From Antiquaquibacter soli (GTDB taxonomy: Bacteria; Actinomycetota; Actinomycetes; Actinomycetales; Microbacteriaceae): 64,000 bases of DNA. Below are positions 1 through 8,927 of this stretch, one piece after another; the first letter of the stretch is position 1, and every line of letters begins with the position of its first letter. The notes beneath the pieces were generated by a model. That model made no database searches, was not told the origin of the DNA, and was given only the letters and a program-made list of their open reading frames with translations. The stretch spans positions 558,001 to 622,000 of the forward strand of contig NZ_JAUQUB010000001.1 of assembly GCF_030580675.1 (NCBI RefSeq), in the 5' to 3' direction. Position numbers and translations under genes: made by a program.

Positions 1-251
1 GCCGCGTGCGCGAGCAGTACTACTGGGAGGCTGCACTCGCTCCGCTTCTCGATTTCGTCGCGGCGCCGCACCACGCCCAGGACAACGCGGGCCTCGCCGC
101 AGGCATCACCAAGCCCGCGCGGCCGCGCCAGCGACCCAACCGCCACAAGTCCGCTCTGCGGCGCGACCTCGGGCTCGTTGCCCACTACTTGAAGAACGGC
201 GGACCGCGGCTGGTGCTCTCCAAGATCCGCCGTCGGCTCGGGCGCGGGTGA
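1..251 (+). CDS. C-terminal fragment of a probable glycosyltransferase
   Basis: The reading frame is open from the left window edge (codons begin at base 3) to a TGA at 249-251, so only the last 80 or so residues are visible. The fragment contains the string YYWEAALAPLLDF, which resembles the final helix of GT4-type glycosyltransferases, followed by a basic tail rich in Arg and Lys. It ends one base before the GTG of the next glycosyltransferase gene, which fits a shared surface-polysaccharide operon. The family assignment rests on a short tail and its neighbours, so it is tentative; the donor and acceptor sugars cannot be inferred. Confidence 0.5.
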   Translation, partial: RVREQYYWEAALAPLLDFVAAPHHAQDNAGLAAGITKPARPRQRPNRHKSALRRDLGLVAHYLKNGGPRLVLSKIRRRLGRG

Positions 252-252
252 G

Positions 253-1248
253 GTGACCCGCGTCTCGGTCGCGCTCTGCACCCACAACGGGGCGCGGTTC
301 GTCGGAGCGCAGGTTCAGAGCATCCTCTTGCAGTCCCGCGTGCCCGAGGAGATTGTCCTGTCGGACGATGCGTCGACGGATGACTCGGTCGACATCGTCG
401 AGCGCGCAGTGGCGGGCACCGGCGTCCACCTCGTCGTGCTGCGCAACCCGACCGCCCTCGGCTACGTCGCCAATTTCGAACAGGCCCTCGCTGCGACGAC
501 CGGCGACCTGGTCGCGCTGTGCGACCAGGACGACGTGTGGCACCCGAACAGGATCGAGCGCGCCCTCGAGCTCTTCGAGGCCGACCCCGAGTTGCTCCTC
601 GTCCACTCCGACGCTCGCCTCGTCGATGCCGACGGCGTGCCGCTCGGGCACACCCTCTTCGACGCCCTCGGCCTCTCGCCGCAGGAGCGCGCGGAGGCGG
701 CCTCCGGGGACGAGCTCGCAGTCCTCCTGCGCCGGAATCTCGTCACGGGCGCGACGGCCATGGTGGGCCGCCGGGCAGTCGACCTCGCGATGCCGTTCCC
801 CGAGCACTGGGTCCACGACGAGTGGCTCGCCATGATCGCGGTGAGTGCCGGCACGGGCATCCTTCTGGATGAGTCCCTCGTCGACTACCGGCAGCACGGC
901 TCCAACCAGATCGGCGTGACGCGACTGGGCCTGCGCGGCAAGATCGGTCGCATTCTCGAACCCCGCAATGGCCGCAACGTCTACCTGGAGGCCCGCGCGC
1001 GCGTCCTTGCCAATCGACTGCACGCGCTCGGCGATGCCGTGCGTCCGGATGCGGTTCGCCGCGTGGATGAGAAGCTCGAGCACCTGTCCGTCCGGGCGAC
1101 CTTCGCGCGGTCGCGCTGGCGGCGCATCCGTCCGGTCCTGCGGGAGGTCCGGACGGGCCGCTACGCCCGCTACAGCCGGGGCTGGGGCGACGTCCTGCGC
1201 GATCTCCTGCAACCCGCTGGAGTTCTCCCCGGCGTCGGAGGCGAGTGA
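253..1248 (+). CDS. Family 2 glycosyltransferase (rhamnosyltransferase-like)
   Basis: This 331-residue protein has the GT-A fold signature of family GT2. It shows the nucleotide-binding pair SDDASTDD near residues 37-44, the metal-binding CDQDDVW at 90-96, a catalytic-region HDEW at 188-191, and YRQHGSNQIG at 212-221, which is typical of rhamnosyl- and related polysaccharide transferases. It has no membrane segment and would act on the inner face of the membrane, adding a sugar to a lipid-linked or wall glycan. The GTG start at 253 lies one base after the previous stop, implying translational coupling. The sugar specificity cannot be read from the sequence. Confidence 0.85.
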   Translation: MTRVSVALCTHNGARFVGAQVQSILLQSRVPEEIVLSDDASTDDSVDIVERAVAGTGVHLVVLRNPTALGYVANFEQALAATTGDLVALCDQDDVWHPNRIERALELFEADPELLLVHSDARLVDADGVPLGHTLFDALGLSPQERAEAASGDELAVLLRRNLVTGATAMVGRRAVDLAMPFPEHWVHDEWLAMIAVSAGTGILLDESLVDYRQHGSNQIGVTRLGLRGKIGRILEPRNGRNVYLEARARVLANRLHALGDAVRPDAVRRVDEKLEHLSVRATFARSRWRRIRPVLREVRTGRYARYSRGWGDVLRDLLQPAGVLPGVGGE

Positions 1249-1276
1249 TACTCGAGGATGCTAGCCTGGCGCGGGT

Positions 1277-3121
1277 ATGAGTGATTCACCTTCCGGCCCG
1301 CCGGCACGAGCATCCCGCCGGCGCTGGGTCGTCGTCGGAGCACTGGCCGTCGCCACGGCGATCGGCGTCGCCATCCACGTCGCGGGAGGCGCACCGTTCG
1401 TGCTCGGCGCGGTCGCGGTGTGCGCCCTCGTCATCGCCGTCGGTCAGCGGGCGTCCTGGGCGGTCGCGATCGTCTTCAGTGTCTCCGTGCTGCTGGCCGG
1501 GTACGCCGTGACCCTGCGACTGCTCCAGCCGATCCCCGCGGGACTCGCCGAGAAGAACGCCGTGCTCCTGACCCTGGTCGCGGCGCTCGCCATCGTGCGG
1601 GTTGCGCGCTCGACGCCGCTCCGTCTTCCTCCGTTGCGCTCCACGCTGGCGCTCGGCACGGCGACCCTGCCGGTCGTGGCTCTGAGCGCGGGCGCGCTCG
1701 TGACGGTCGCGGTGGGCGCGGGGGAGCGGCTCGTGTGGTCGATGCAGAACGACGCGATCTGGAACACCATGGTCGCGCGGTTCCTCTGGGAGGACGGCGG
1801 TGTCGCGGTCGACCGGCCCAACGTGTCCCCACTCGTCTCCGGGCTGCTCGCGGGGGCGTTCGCGCCGGGTCGCGCCGCGACCGCCCCCCTTGGTCTGCTC
1901 GAGCACGACCTCGTGCGCCAGGCCGAGCTGTGGATCCTGCTCGTCGCCGCCACGGGCATCCTCGCGGCCGTCGTCGCGTGGCGCGAGCTGCCCAGGCTCT
2001 CGACGACGGGGCGCGCCGCCGCAGCGCTCGCGGTCTCCCTCGTACCCGTATCGCCGTACGTTGCGGGCTACTCGTTCCAGTTCGGCTTCTACAACGCGAT
2101 CGTGGTCGTCCTTCTCCTGCTGTGCGGGTGGATGCTCTTCCGCGAGGCCGACCGGCACCGGGTGCTCGGCGTCATCGGGATGGCGGCGACGTCCATCGCC
2201 CTCCTCGCCGTGTGGGCTCCCCTCGCGGCAGTCCCCTTGGCGCTCGGCGTGCTGCTGCTCGTCACCACGCCGCGGTCGTGGTGGGCCTCCCTCGCGCGGC
2301 GGGAGCTGACCGCCGTGATCGTGAGTCTCGCGGGCATCCCCGCCTACCTTCTCGCGGTGACCGTGCCGGACGTGCTCCGCGACAACGGCGCACTGAGCGC
2401 GGAGGGTGCGACTGTGGGCGTCCAACCGGTGTTCGTGGCGCTCGTCCTCACCGGGATGCTCGGAGTCGCCGTCGTGCGCAGCCGTTTCGATTGGCGCAGC
2501 ACCGAGGTGTGGGGGACCGCCGCGGTGCTCGCCGCGTCCGCAGTCGTGCTGGCGTACCTGATGCTCCAACGGCGGGCGTTCGGCTACTGGGGCTACTACC
2601 CGGCGAAGTTCGCCTGGCTGCTCGTCGTGTTCGCCATCATCGTCTCGAGCGTCTGGCTCATCGCCATCGTGTCGCGGGCTCGATCGCTGCCTCTCCGGGT
2701 CGTCGGGGTGGTCGCTGTCGTCACTGTCGTGGTCTCCGTCATGGTGACGCCGCTCCCCACGCCGGGCTCGCTGCGCTCGTGGTCGGGCGCGTACCTCGGC
2801 ACGGCGATGCCGGTCTCGTCCGATGCGGTCCGGGAGCTCTTCGCCCTCTCCGACCCGGATCAGCTGACGGTCGTGTCGCGCGACCTCGGCGCCGATCAGG
2901 ACCGATTCATCAACGGGTGGCTCATCCAGCAGTCGGCGTCATCGGCGCGGGACCCGATCCGGTCGTTCGCCTACGACTTCGACAGCGGTGACGCGGCCGA
3001 GGTCTGCCGCCTCGCGGACGAGGCACCGGGGCCGATCATGGTCGCGACCCGTGACCCGGGACTGGCGGTCGAGCTCGATGCGCTGTGCTCCGATGCCGAC
3101 GTGAGTGTGGTGGACCGCTAA
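1277..3121 (+). CDS. Polytopic membrane protein, paralogue of 4774-6606
   Basis: This 614-residue protein is mostly hydrophobic and probably crosses the membrane a dozen or so times. A long hydrophilic loop after the first four or five segments carries WSMQNDAIWNTM (residues 154-165) and NVSPL. A later motif, GYWGYYPAKFAW, lies near 435-446, and a C-terminal extracytoplasmic domain holds RFINGWLIQQS. The same motifs recur in the 4774-6606 product, so the two genes are paralogues. The layout resembles GT-C glycosyltransferases and other membrane proteins of wall-polysaccharide clusters, but I recognise no named family and assign no function. The gene ends tail-to-tail with the DUF2142 gene, sharing the bases CTAA at 3118-3121. 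Confidence 0.8.
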   Translation: MSDSPSGPPARASRRRWVVVGALAVATAIGVAIHVAGGAPFVLGAVAVCALVIAVGQRASWAVAIVFSVSVLLAGYAVTLRLLQPIPAGLAEKNAVLLTLVAALAIVRVARSTPLRLPPLRSTLALGTATLPVVALSAGALVTVAVGAGERLVWSMQNDAIWNTMVARFLWEDGGVAVDRPNVSPLVSGLLAGAFAPGRAATAPLGLLEHDLVRQAELWILLVAATGILAAVVAWRELPRLSTTGRAAAALAVSLVPVSPYVAGYSFQFGFYNAIVVVLLLLCGWMLFREADRHRVLGVIGMAATSIALLAVWAPLAAVPLALGVLLLVTTPRSWWASLARRELTAVIVSLAGIPAYLLAVTVPDVLRDNGALSAEGATVGVQPVFVALVLTGMLGVAVVRSRFDWRSTEVWGTAAVLAASAVVLAYLMLQRRAFGYWGYYPAKFAWLLVVFAIIVSSVWLIAIVSRARSLPLRVVGVVAVVTVVVSVMVTPLPTPGSLRSWSGAYLGTAMPVSSDAVRELFALSDPDQLTVVSRDLGADQDRFINGWLIQQSASSARDPIRSFAYDFDSGDAAEVCRLADEAPGPIMVATRDPGLAVELDALCSDADVSVVDR

Positions 3122-4668
3122 TCCCGCAGCGCAGGGTGCGACCCGGCACCGCGCGCGAACCAGTAGCCCGCGACCGCGAAGGCGGTCGCCGTCACTGCGA
3201 CGAGGGCGGTGAGCAGGAGAGCGCCTCCGGGCGGTGCCCAGGCGGGCGCGAGCACGACGTCGACCCAGGAGCCGGAGTCTCCCACCGTGTAGCGGTGCAG
3301 CGCTCCGACGAAGGCGAGGGTCTGACCGACGGCCCAGGCCGCGAGCACGAGCGCGAGCATCCGGCGCAGCGCCGTCTCGGACAGTCGCTCGGCGCGCTCG
3401 CTCAGGACGAACCCCGCTCCGACGAGGAGCATGACGAGCAGCGGGAGCCCGTAGCGCCCCTGCCAGATCCAGCCACCGCTCGTGATGAATGCGGCCTGGA
3501 CGAAGGCGGGCAAGAGCACCGTCGCGGCCGCCAGCGCCGCGACGACGAGGAGGGCGCGTCCTCTCAGGATGATGAACGACCAGGCGACGAGGCTGCCGAT
3601 GAGGACGGACCAGATCAGGTAGACCTCGTCGGGAGCGAAGGTGTCGAGCCAGCCGAAGATTCCGATCATCTCCTGAAGATTGCCCCCGCCGCGAGCGAGC
3701 ATCGTCACGAAGCCGACGAGGGGCGACTCCCCGAGCAGGGGGGCGGTCGGACGGTCGGGGTTGGGGATGGCCTGCGGGGTCAGCGACCCCGTCAGGAGCA
3801 CCCATGCGGCGCCGAACGCTGCAGCGAGGGCGGTGACTCCGATCGCGATCTGAATGGGGCGGGAGCGCAGGAGCTCGCGGAGTTGACCGCGCCGCAAGAA
3901 GACGAGCGGCACGAGGAGCGCGACGGCGACCCACAGCACCGACAGTCCGCGCACGTTGGCCGCGATCGACGCGGACACCGTGAGGATGATCGCGCGCTGC
4001 AGGAGCAACGACCGGTCGGGAGAGGCCACGATGCTGAGCATCGCGACGAATGCGGCGAGCGTGGCGGTGATCTCCAGCGTGTTCGGATTGACGGAGCCCC
4101 CGAGGAACAGCACCATCGGCGTCACCGCCGCTGCCCCGGCGACGACGGGGAGGCGCACCGAGCGCCAGCTCGCGATCACGGCGGCGGCGAGACCGAGGAA
4201 CACGCTCGAGACAAGGCCGCTCACGATGCGCATCGCGTAGATCCCGGTGGAGTCCGAGAAGATCAGTGACGGCCACCCGACGAGCACGTAGTAGATGGGG
4301 TTGTACAGGCCCGCGGTGGTCGCGGAGGCGACGATCGCGGAGGGGTCGCCCGGCACGGGCGGGATGCACGCGGCCGTCGCATCCGCATTCATCGCGTAGC
4401 ACGTCTGGGCGTGCATCCAGGCGACGTACTGCGGCACCTGCACGCTCGAGCCGTCGATCGTCGCCGCGCCGGCGACCTGGCCGCGGACGACCGCCGCAGC
4501 CTGGATCGCGTGGGCGGGTTCGTCCGGCGCTCCCGCGAGCGGTGTCGCGAGCGCCCAGAGCGCCGAGAGCAGGGACATCGCGACGGTGACGACCGCGAAG
4601 ACCGCGAGCGGCCGGGATGCCCGAGCGGGCGTCGTCGAGGGTGCGGGTGTGCTCGTGGCGCGGGGCAT
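3118..4668 (-). CDS. DUF2142 family membrane protein
   Basis: The 516-residue product has a first membrane segment near 23-43 followed by the acidic motif GAPDEPAHAIQAA (residues 46-58), the hallmark of DUF2142 proteins. About ten further hydrophobic segments follow. DUF2142 proteins are found in bacterial surface-polysaccharide clusters and look like GT-C-type transferases, though the reaction is not established. I chose the ATG at 4668 because the reading frame continues upstream only as the antisense of the next gene; the start leaves a 105 bp divergent region. The gene lies between two paralogous plus-strand membrane genes, which hints that the three products act together. Confidence 0.85.
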   Translation of the reverse strand: MPRATSTPAPSTTPARASRPLAVFAVVTVAMSLLSALWALATPLAGAPDEPAHAIQAAAVVRGQVAGAATIDGSSVQVPQYVAWMHAQTCYAMNADATAACIPPVPGDPSAIVASATTAGLYNPIYYVLVGWPSLIFSDSTGIYAMRIVSGLVSSVFLGLAAAVIASWRSVRLPVVAGAAAVTPMVLFLGGSVNPNTLEITATLAAFVAMLSIVASPDRSLLLQRAIILTVSASIAANVRGLSVLWVAVALLVPLVFLRRGQLRELLRSRPIQIAIGVTALAAAFGAAWVLLTGSLTPQAIPNPDRPTAPLLGESPLVGFVTMLARGGGNLQEMIGIFGWLDTFAPDEVYLIWSVLIGSLVAWSFIILRGRALLVVAALAAATVLLPAFVQAAFITSGGWIWQGRYGLPLLVMLLVGAGFVLSERAERLSETALRRMLALVLAAWAVGQTLAFVGALHRYTVGDSGSWVDVVLAPAWAPPGGALLLTALVAVTATAFAVAGYWFARGAGSHPALRD

Positions 4669-4726
4669 GATGCCGATAGTACCGGCGAGCCGCGCCGGTG
4701 TTCCTGAGGGTGGCTCGACGGTGGCT

Positions 4727-4757
4727 GCGTGATAGGTTGACGCAGGCACAATCACGC
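4727..4757. promoter_or_regulatory. Inverted repeat in the divergent region before 4774
   Basis: Arms GCGTGAT (4727-4733) and ATCACGC (4751-4757) are perfect complements separated by 17 bases. They sit between the start of the minus-strand DUF2142 gene and that of the plus-strand membrane protein, where a shared operator would be expected. No convincing -35/-10 pair was found with it, so this is only a candidate. Confidence 0.25.
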
Positions 4758-4773
4758 GAGGGGTGCGTTCCCG

Positions 4774-6606
4774 ATGGACCTGAGTGATCGGCGCATCCGG
4801 CGCGTCGTCATCGTTGCGCTCGTGCTCGGTCTCGTCGTCGGGCTCGCCGTAGACATCGCCGGCGGCGCCCCGTGGGTGCTCGCGGCGACGGCGCTCTGCG
4901 CGGTCGTCGTCGCCGCCGGTCAGAGGCTGCCGTGGACGATGTCCGCGGCGCTGGGGACGATGCTCCTCCTCGCCGGGTACTCCCTCGTCGTCCGACTCGT
5001 GCAACCGCTGCCCGGTGACCTCGCCACGAAGAACCGGGTCGTGCTCGCGGCGGTTGTGATCGTGGTGGTCGTGGTCCTCGCGGTCAGCCGTCGACCGCTG
5101 CGCCTCCCGGCCCGTCGCCCGGCGATCGGCTTCGGGGCGGCCGTGCTCCCGGCTACCGCCGTCGTCCTGGCCGCCGTCGTCGGGGTGGCTCTCTCCGGTG
5201 GCGCACGAGTCGCCTGGTCGATGCAGAACGACGCGGTGTGGAACACGATGATGTCGAGGTTCCTGTGGGCGGACGGCGGGCTCGGGCCGGAGCATCCGAA
5301 CGTCTCGCCGCTCATCCCGGCGCTTCTGGCCGGATCGTATGCTCCCGGCAGGCTGTCGGTCGCGAGCGGCGATCTGCTGCTGCACGACGTCACCCGGCAG
5401 TCCGAGCTCTGGCTGCTGCTCGTCCTGACGACGTGCATTCTCGCGGCCGCGGTCGCCTGGCGCTCGCTGCGCTCGCTCGGACCCCGCGGGAGGTCGGCCT
5501 CCGCGCTCGCGGTCTCGGCGATCCCGGCACTGCCGTACGTCGCGGGATACTCGTTCCAGTTCGGTTTCTTCAACGCGACGGTCGTGCTGATCGCCCTGCT
5601 CGCGTGCTGGCTGTTCTGGCTCGAGGTGGCCGAGCACCGCCTCGCGGCAATCGGGGGACTGTCCGCCGGGAGCGTCGTGCTGCTCGCCACGTGGGCGCCC
5701 CTCGCGATCGTCCCTCTCGCGCTCGGCGCCCTCGTGCTCGTCACCGCACCGCGCCCGTGGTGGGCCGGGGTGCGGGGTAGCCGCCTCGTCGTCCTCGTGG
5801 GAAGCCTCGGCGTCCTCCCCGCCTATGTGCTGGGCATCACCCTCCCCGACGTGCTCCGGGAGGGCGGGGCGCTCGGCGCGGACGGCGCGATCATGGCGAT
5901 CCAGCCCTATCACGTCGCCCTCGTCTACGCGGTGGCGCTAGCGGTGGCCTTCGCGCAGCGCCGGGCGACGGGCTCCGGGACGACGGTCGTCGGGGTGGTC
6001 GTCATCCTGCTGTCGTCGGGTGTGGCCCTCGGCTACCTCGTGTCGCGCCGCCTCGGCGAGGCGTCGCTGTGGGGGTACTACCCCGCGAAACTCGCCTGGC
6101 TCATCGCCGCATTCCTCCTGGTGCTCATCGCGATCGGGGGCGTCGCGCTCGCCGTGCGGGCGGGTAGGGGGCGCACTCGCGCTCTGCTCGTCGCGGCCAC
6201 GGCGGTCGTCGTCATCGGGCTCACGCTCGTGCCGCGGCCGACGAGCGGATCCCTCGCCTCTCTCGCTTCGGCCGTACTGCCGGTGCCGCTCGTCGTGTCG
6301 ACCGAGGCTGCCCACGAGCTCTTCGCGCACTCGGACCCGGAGGAGACCCTCACCGTCGTGTCCCGGGACGTCACCCCTACCGAGGACGCGTTCATCAACA
6401 ACTGGCTCATCCAGCAGTCCGCGGATGGCGGACTCGACCCCATCCGGCTGTTCGGATACCTGCTGGATGCCTCAGACCCCGCACAGCTCTGCTCGCTCGC
6501 CGCCGAGGCCGGGGATGCGCTCGTCGTCGTGACGCGAGACCCCGCCCTGGCTGCCGAGGTCGGGTCGGCGTGCCCCTCGGGGGGTGTGTCCGTTGTCGTC
6601 CGCTGA
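4774..6606 (+). CDS. Polytopic membrane protein, paralogue of 1277-3121
   Basis: This 610-residue, strongly hydrophobic protein matches the 1277-3121 product along its length. Shared features are WSMQNDAVWNTM near residue 149, NVSPLIPALLAGSYAPGR, GYSFQFGF, WGYYPAKLAW near 431, and a C-terminal extracytoplasmic domain with FINNWLIQQS. Conserved polar motifs in a large loop suggest an enzyme or carrier of the GT-C type acting outside the membrane, but no family is recognised. The ATG at 4774 follows a 105 bp divergent region and the frame overlaps the start of the flippase gene by 23 bp, so those two are probably cotranscribed. Confidence 0.8.
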   Translation: MDLSDRRIRRVVIVALVLGLVVGLAVDIAGGAPWVLAATALCAVVVAAGQRLPWTMSAALGTMLLLAGYSLVVRLVQPLPGDLATKNRVVLAAVVIVVVVVLAVSRRPLRLPARRPAIGFGAAVLPATAVVLAAVVGVALSGGARVAWSMQNDAVWNTMMSRFLWADGGLGPEHPNVSPLIPALLAGSYAPGRLSVASGDLLLHDVTRQSELWLLLVLTTCILAAAVAWRSLRSLGPRGRSASALAVSAIPALPYVAGYSFQFGFFNATVVLIALLACWLFWLEVAEHRLAAIGGLSAGSVVLLATWAPLAIVPLALGALVLVTAPRPWWAGVRGSRLVVLVGSLGVLPAYVLGITLPDVLREGGALGADGAIMAIQPYHVALVYAVALAVAFAQRRATGSGTTVVGVVVILLSSGVALGYLVSRRLGEASLWGYYPAKLAWLIAAFLLVLIAIGGVALAVRAGRGRTRALLVAATAVVVIGLTLVPRPTSGSLASLASAVLPVPLVVSTEAAHELFAHSDPEETLTVVSRDVTPTEDAFINNWLIQQSADGGLDPIRLFGYLLDASDPAQLCSLAAEAGDALVVVTRDPALAAEVGSACPSGGVSVVVR

Positions 6607-7846
6607 CGTCACCGGCTCTCGTCGCGGTTTCGTGCTCGTCACGAGCGCGACGATCGTGGCGGGCGTCGGAGGGTACGCCATCACCACGATCCTGGCTCGA
6701 GGGCTGGGCGAGTCCTATGGCCTGTTCGCCATCTTCTGGTCGGCCCTCTACCTGGTTGCGGGCGCACTCTCGGGCATCCAGCAGGAGGTCGCTCGAGCCA
6801 CGCAGCCGCGCACCGTGACGCCCCGGCGGCCGGCGAGCGTGATCGTGCTGGCCCTCGGCGCGGCCGCGGCCGCAATGGTCCTCGTCCTCGTCTCGAGCCC
6901 CCTCTGGGTGCCGACCGCGCTCGGGAGCGAGGGGTGGGCACTGCTGCCCCCGCTGACGGCCGGCGCCGGGTGCTTCGTGCTCATGACCGCGGCGGCGGGA
7001 ACGATGTACGGCACCCACTCGTGGCGCGTCCTCGCCGCGTTCATCGTGCTGGATGTCGCCTTCCGGTTGCTGCTCGTCTGCATCCTCCTCCCGCTCGGGG
7101 TGGGCGTGGTCGGCCTCGCCTGGGCGGCCGTAGTGCCGTACGGGCTGGTGCTCCTGGTGGTGGTGCTCCCCGCCTGGCGGACCCTGTTCGCATCGAGCCA
7201 GCTCGACGTCAGCTACCGGGCCGTGACGGCGAACGTCGTCCGGACCGTCGCGGCGGCCGCTTCGACCGCGGTCATCGTCAGCGGCTTCCCCCTCCTCATC
7301 GGCTTCTCCTCTGCGGGCGATGACGCCCGCATGGTCAGCGCCGTCGTGTTCGCCCTCACGCTCACCCGCGCGCCGATCGTTGTCTCGACGCTCTCGCTGC
7401 AGGGCTACCTGCTCGTCCAGTTCCGCGATCACCGGGCCTCGGCGACGCGGCTCATGCTCCGCCTCTTCGCGCTACTGCTCCTCGCCGCGGTCCTGCTTGC
7501 AGCACTCGCGTGGTGGCTGGGCGCGGATGCGATCGTGTGGCTCGCAGGCGAGGACTTCCGCCTCCCCGGCTGGTACGTCGCGGCTCTCGTGGGCACATCC
7601 GTCGCGACCGGGTGGATCATGGTCGCAGGCACGGCCGCCCTCGCGCGCGGCCTGCACGGCGGTTACTCCGCGGGGTGGGTGCTCACGGCGATCGTCGCCG
7701 TCGTGATCATGATGCTCCCGATCGACCTGCTCGTGCGATCGACGCTCGCGCTCGGCATCGCGCCTCTAGTGGGACTGGCCGTCCACATCCTCGCCCTGCT
7801 GAGGCGCCGTCGCCGCCTCGAGCTCGCGGACCCGGAGGTCCAGTAG
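6584..7846 (+). CDS. Wzx-like polysaccharide flippase of the MOP superfamily
   Basis: The 420-residue product has about twelve to fourteen hydrophobic segments with a short positively charged N-terminus. The early string ILARGLGESYGLFAIFWS and the regular spacing of helices resemble polysaccharide transporters of the MOP/MVF superfamily, which flip lipid-linked oligosaccharides across the membrane. The predicted GTG at 6584 overlaps the upstream gene by 23 bp and has a purine-rich ribosome site; a GTG a few codons further in cannot be excluded. The 3' end overlaps the convergent DUF2304 gene by 81 bp. Being among glycosyltransferases and ligase-like genes fits a Wzx/Wzy-type assembly route. 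Confidence 0.7.
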   Translation: MCPLSSADVTGSRRGFVLVTSATIVAGVGGYAITTILARGLGESYGLFAIFWSALYLVAGALSGIQQEVARATQPRTVTPRRPASVIVLALGAAAAAMVLVLVSSPLWVPTALGSEGWALLPPLTAGAGCFVLMTAAAGTMYGTHSWRVLAAFIVLDVAFRLLLVCILLPLGVGVVGLAWAAVVPYGLVLLVVVLPAWRTLFASSQLDVSYRAVTANVVRTVAAAASTAVIVSGFPLLIGFSSAGDDARMVSAVVFALTLTRAPIVVSTLSLQGYLLVQFRDHRASATRLMLRLFALLLLAAVLLAALAWWLGADAIVWLAGEDFRLPGWYVAALVGTSVATGWIMVAGTAALARGLHGGYSAGWVLTAIVAVVIMMLPIDLLVRSTLALGIAPLVGLAVHILALLRRRRRLELADPEVQ

Positions 7847-8158
7847 CGCCACCTCCTCGGCGAGAGTGCGCGACTGGGTCTCGAGCTTGGTCAACTCGGT
7901 GCTGTGCTGGATGCAGACGAGGAAGAGCACGGCGATGCTCACGAAGAACACCAGGTTGACGGGCAGCCCGACTCCTACGAGTTTCGCAGCCCACTCGAGG
8001 AGGCCAGGGAAGATCCCGACTACGAGCGCGAGGATACCGGCGATGAGCCACCACACCGCATGCCGCTCCCGCAATCGGCGGCGACGCAGCATGTCGATGA
8101 CCACGATCAGCGTCAGGAGCGCCGCGCAGATCCCGAAGATGTAGCTCGTCAGCGTCAC
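7766..8158 (-). CDS. DUF2304 family small membrane protein
   Basis: This 130-residue protein has three hydrophobic segments (about 3-20, 35-52 and 65-85) followed by a heptad-like C-terminal helix rich in Leu and Glu. This is the usual layout of DUF2304 proteins, which are commonly coded next to a dolichol-phosphate-mannose-synthase-like GT2, as here. The GTG start at 8158-8156 overlaps the stop of that GT2 gene as GTGA, implying translational coupling. The role of DUF2304 is not established; a membrane partner for the glycosyltransferase is a reasonable inference. The coding end overlaps the convergent flippase gene by 81 bp. Confidence 0.8.
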   Translation of the reverse strand: MTLTSYIFGICAALLTLIVVIDMLRRRRLRERHAVWWLIAGILALVVGIFPGLLEWAAKLVGVGLPVNLVFFVSIAVLFLVCIQHSTELTKLETQSRTLAEEVALLDLRVRELEAATAPQQGEDVDGQSH

Positions 8159-8889
8159 GGGGTGACCTCCGATCCGGTCGCGGCCGGCGGCCGGATGAGC
8201 GCGAAGGCGAGCGCGACCATGGCGCGGCCCAGGTAGAGGGCGGCCTTGATGGGGCTGTGCGAGGGAGTGCCGCCCTGCCGCACCCGCATGGATGCCGGAA
8301 CCTGCCGCACCACGCAGCCCGCGCGCGCGGCGATCACGAGCGCCTCGATGGTGTCGCCGAGGTACTCGGCGGGGTAGTGGGCCGCGAACAGGCGAACGGC
8401 CTTGGGCCCGCTCGCTTTGAGCCCCGACGTGGTATCCGTGAGCGTGGTCCCCGCGGTGCGGCTGAGGATCTTCGCGAGGAACCACATCGCCCAGCGTCGC
8501 GGGCCGCGGACCGAGTAGTCGCCCTCGCCGGCGAACCGGGCTCCGATGACGAGGTCGGCGCCGTCGAGCGCCTCGAGGAGTCGCGGAACGTTCCGCGGGT
8601 CGTGCTGGCCGTCGGCGTCGATCTGCACGACGTTGTCGAATCCGTGCTCGAGGGCGTACTTGAACCCGAGCCGCATGGCCCCGCCGACGCCGAGGTTGAA
8701 CGGCAGCTGCGCCACGCGGGCGCCGGCGCGGGCGGCAACGAGGGCCGTGGCATCCGACGATCCGTCGTCGACGACGAGGCAGCCGACACCGGGGAGAGTC
8801 TCGAGCACCTCGGCGATGACAGCGCCGATGGCCTCCTCCTCATTGAGTGCGGGCAGCACGACGAGCGTCGACGAGAACTCAGCGGGCAT
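8155..8889 (-). CDS. GT2 polyprenyl-phosphate glycosyltransferase (DPM1-like)
   Basis: The 244-residue protein has the classic features of dolichol/undecaprenyl-phosphate sugar transferases. These are VVLPALNEEEAIGAVI near the N-terminus, VVDDGSSDAT at about 38-47, QIDADGQHDP near 90-99 with the metal-binding DAD, and a C-terminal region with PSHSP. Such enzymes move a sugar from a nucleotide donor to a polyprenyl phosphate on the cytoplasmic face, providing donors for GT-C enzymes outside. The membrane proteins around it (DUF2142, the 610-614 residue pair) could be such acceptors of polyprenyl-linked sugar. The next gene, DUF2304, is coupled by a 4-base overlap. Confidence 0.85.
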   Translation of the reverse strand: MPAEFSSTLVVLPALNEEEAIGAVIAEVLETLPGVGCLVVDDGSSDATALVAARAGARVAQLPFNLGVGGAMRLGFKYALEHGFDNVVQIDADGQHDPRNVPRLLEALDGADLVIGARFAGEGDYSVRGPRRWAMWFLAKILSRTAGTTLTDTTSGLKASGPKAVRLFAAHYPAEYLGDTIEALVIAARAGCVVRQVPASMRVRQGGTPSHSPIKAALYLGRAMVALAFALIRPPAATGSEVTP

Positions 8890-8927
8890 GGGGTAAATAG
8901 TACCTTCTCGCGCAGTCCCGGCCCGGC

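Noticed and set aside
4669-5913. Upstream extension of the minus-strand DUF2142 frame to 931 residues
   Set aside because: The extra 415 residues are charged, Arg/Glu/Asp-rich and lie antisense to the clearly coding membrane protein at 4774-6606; the real protein begins at the ATG at 4668.
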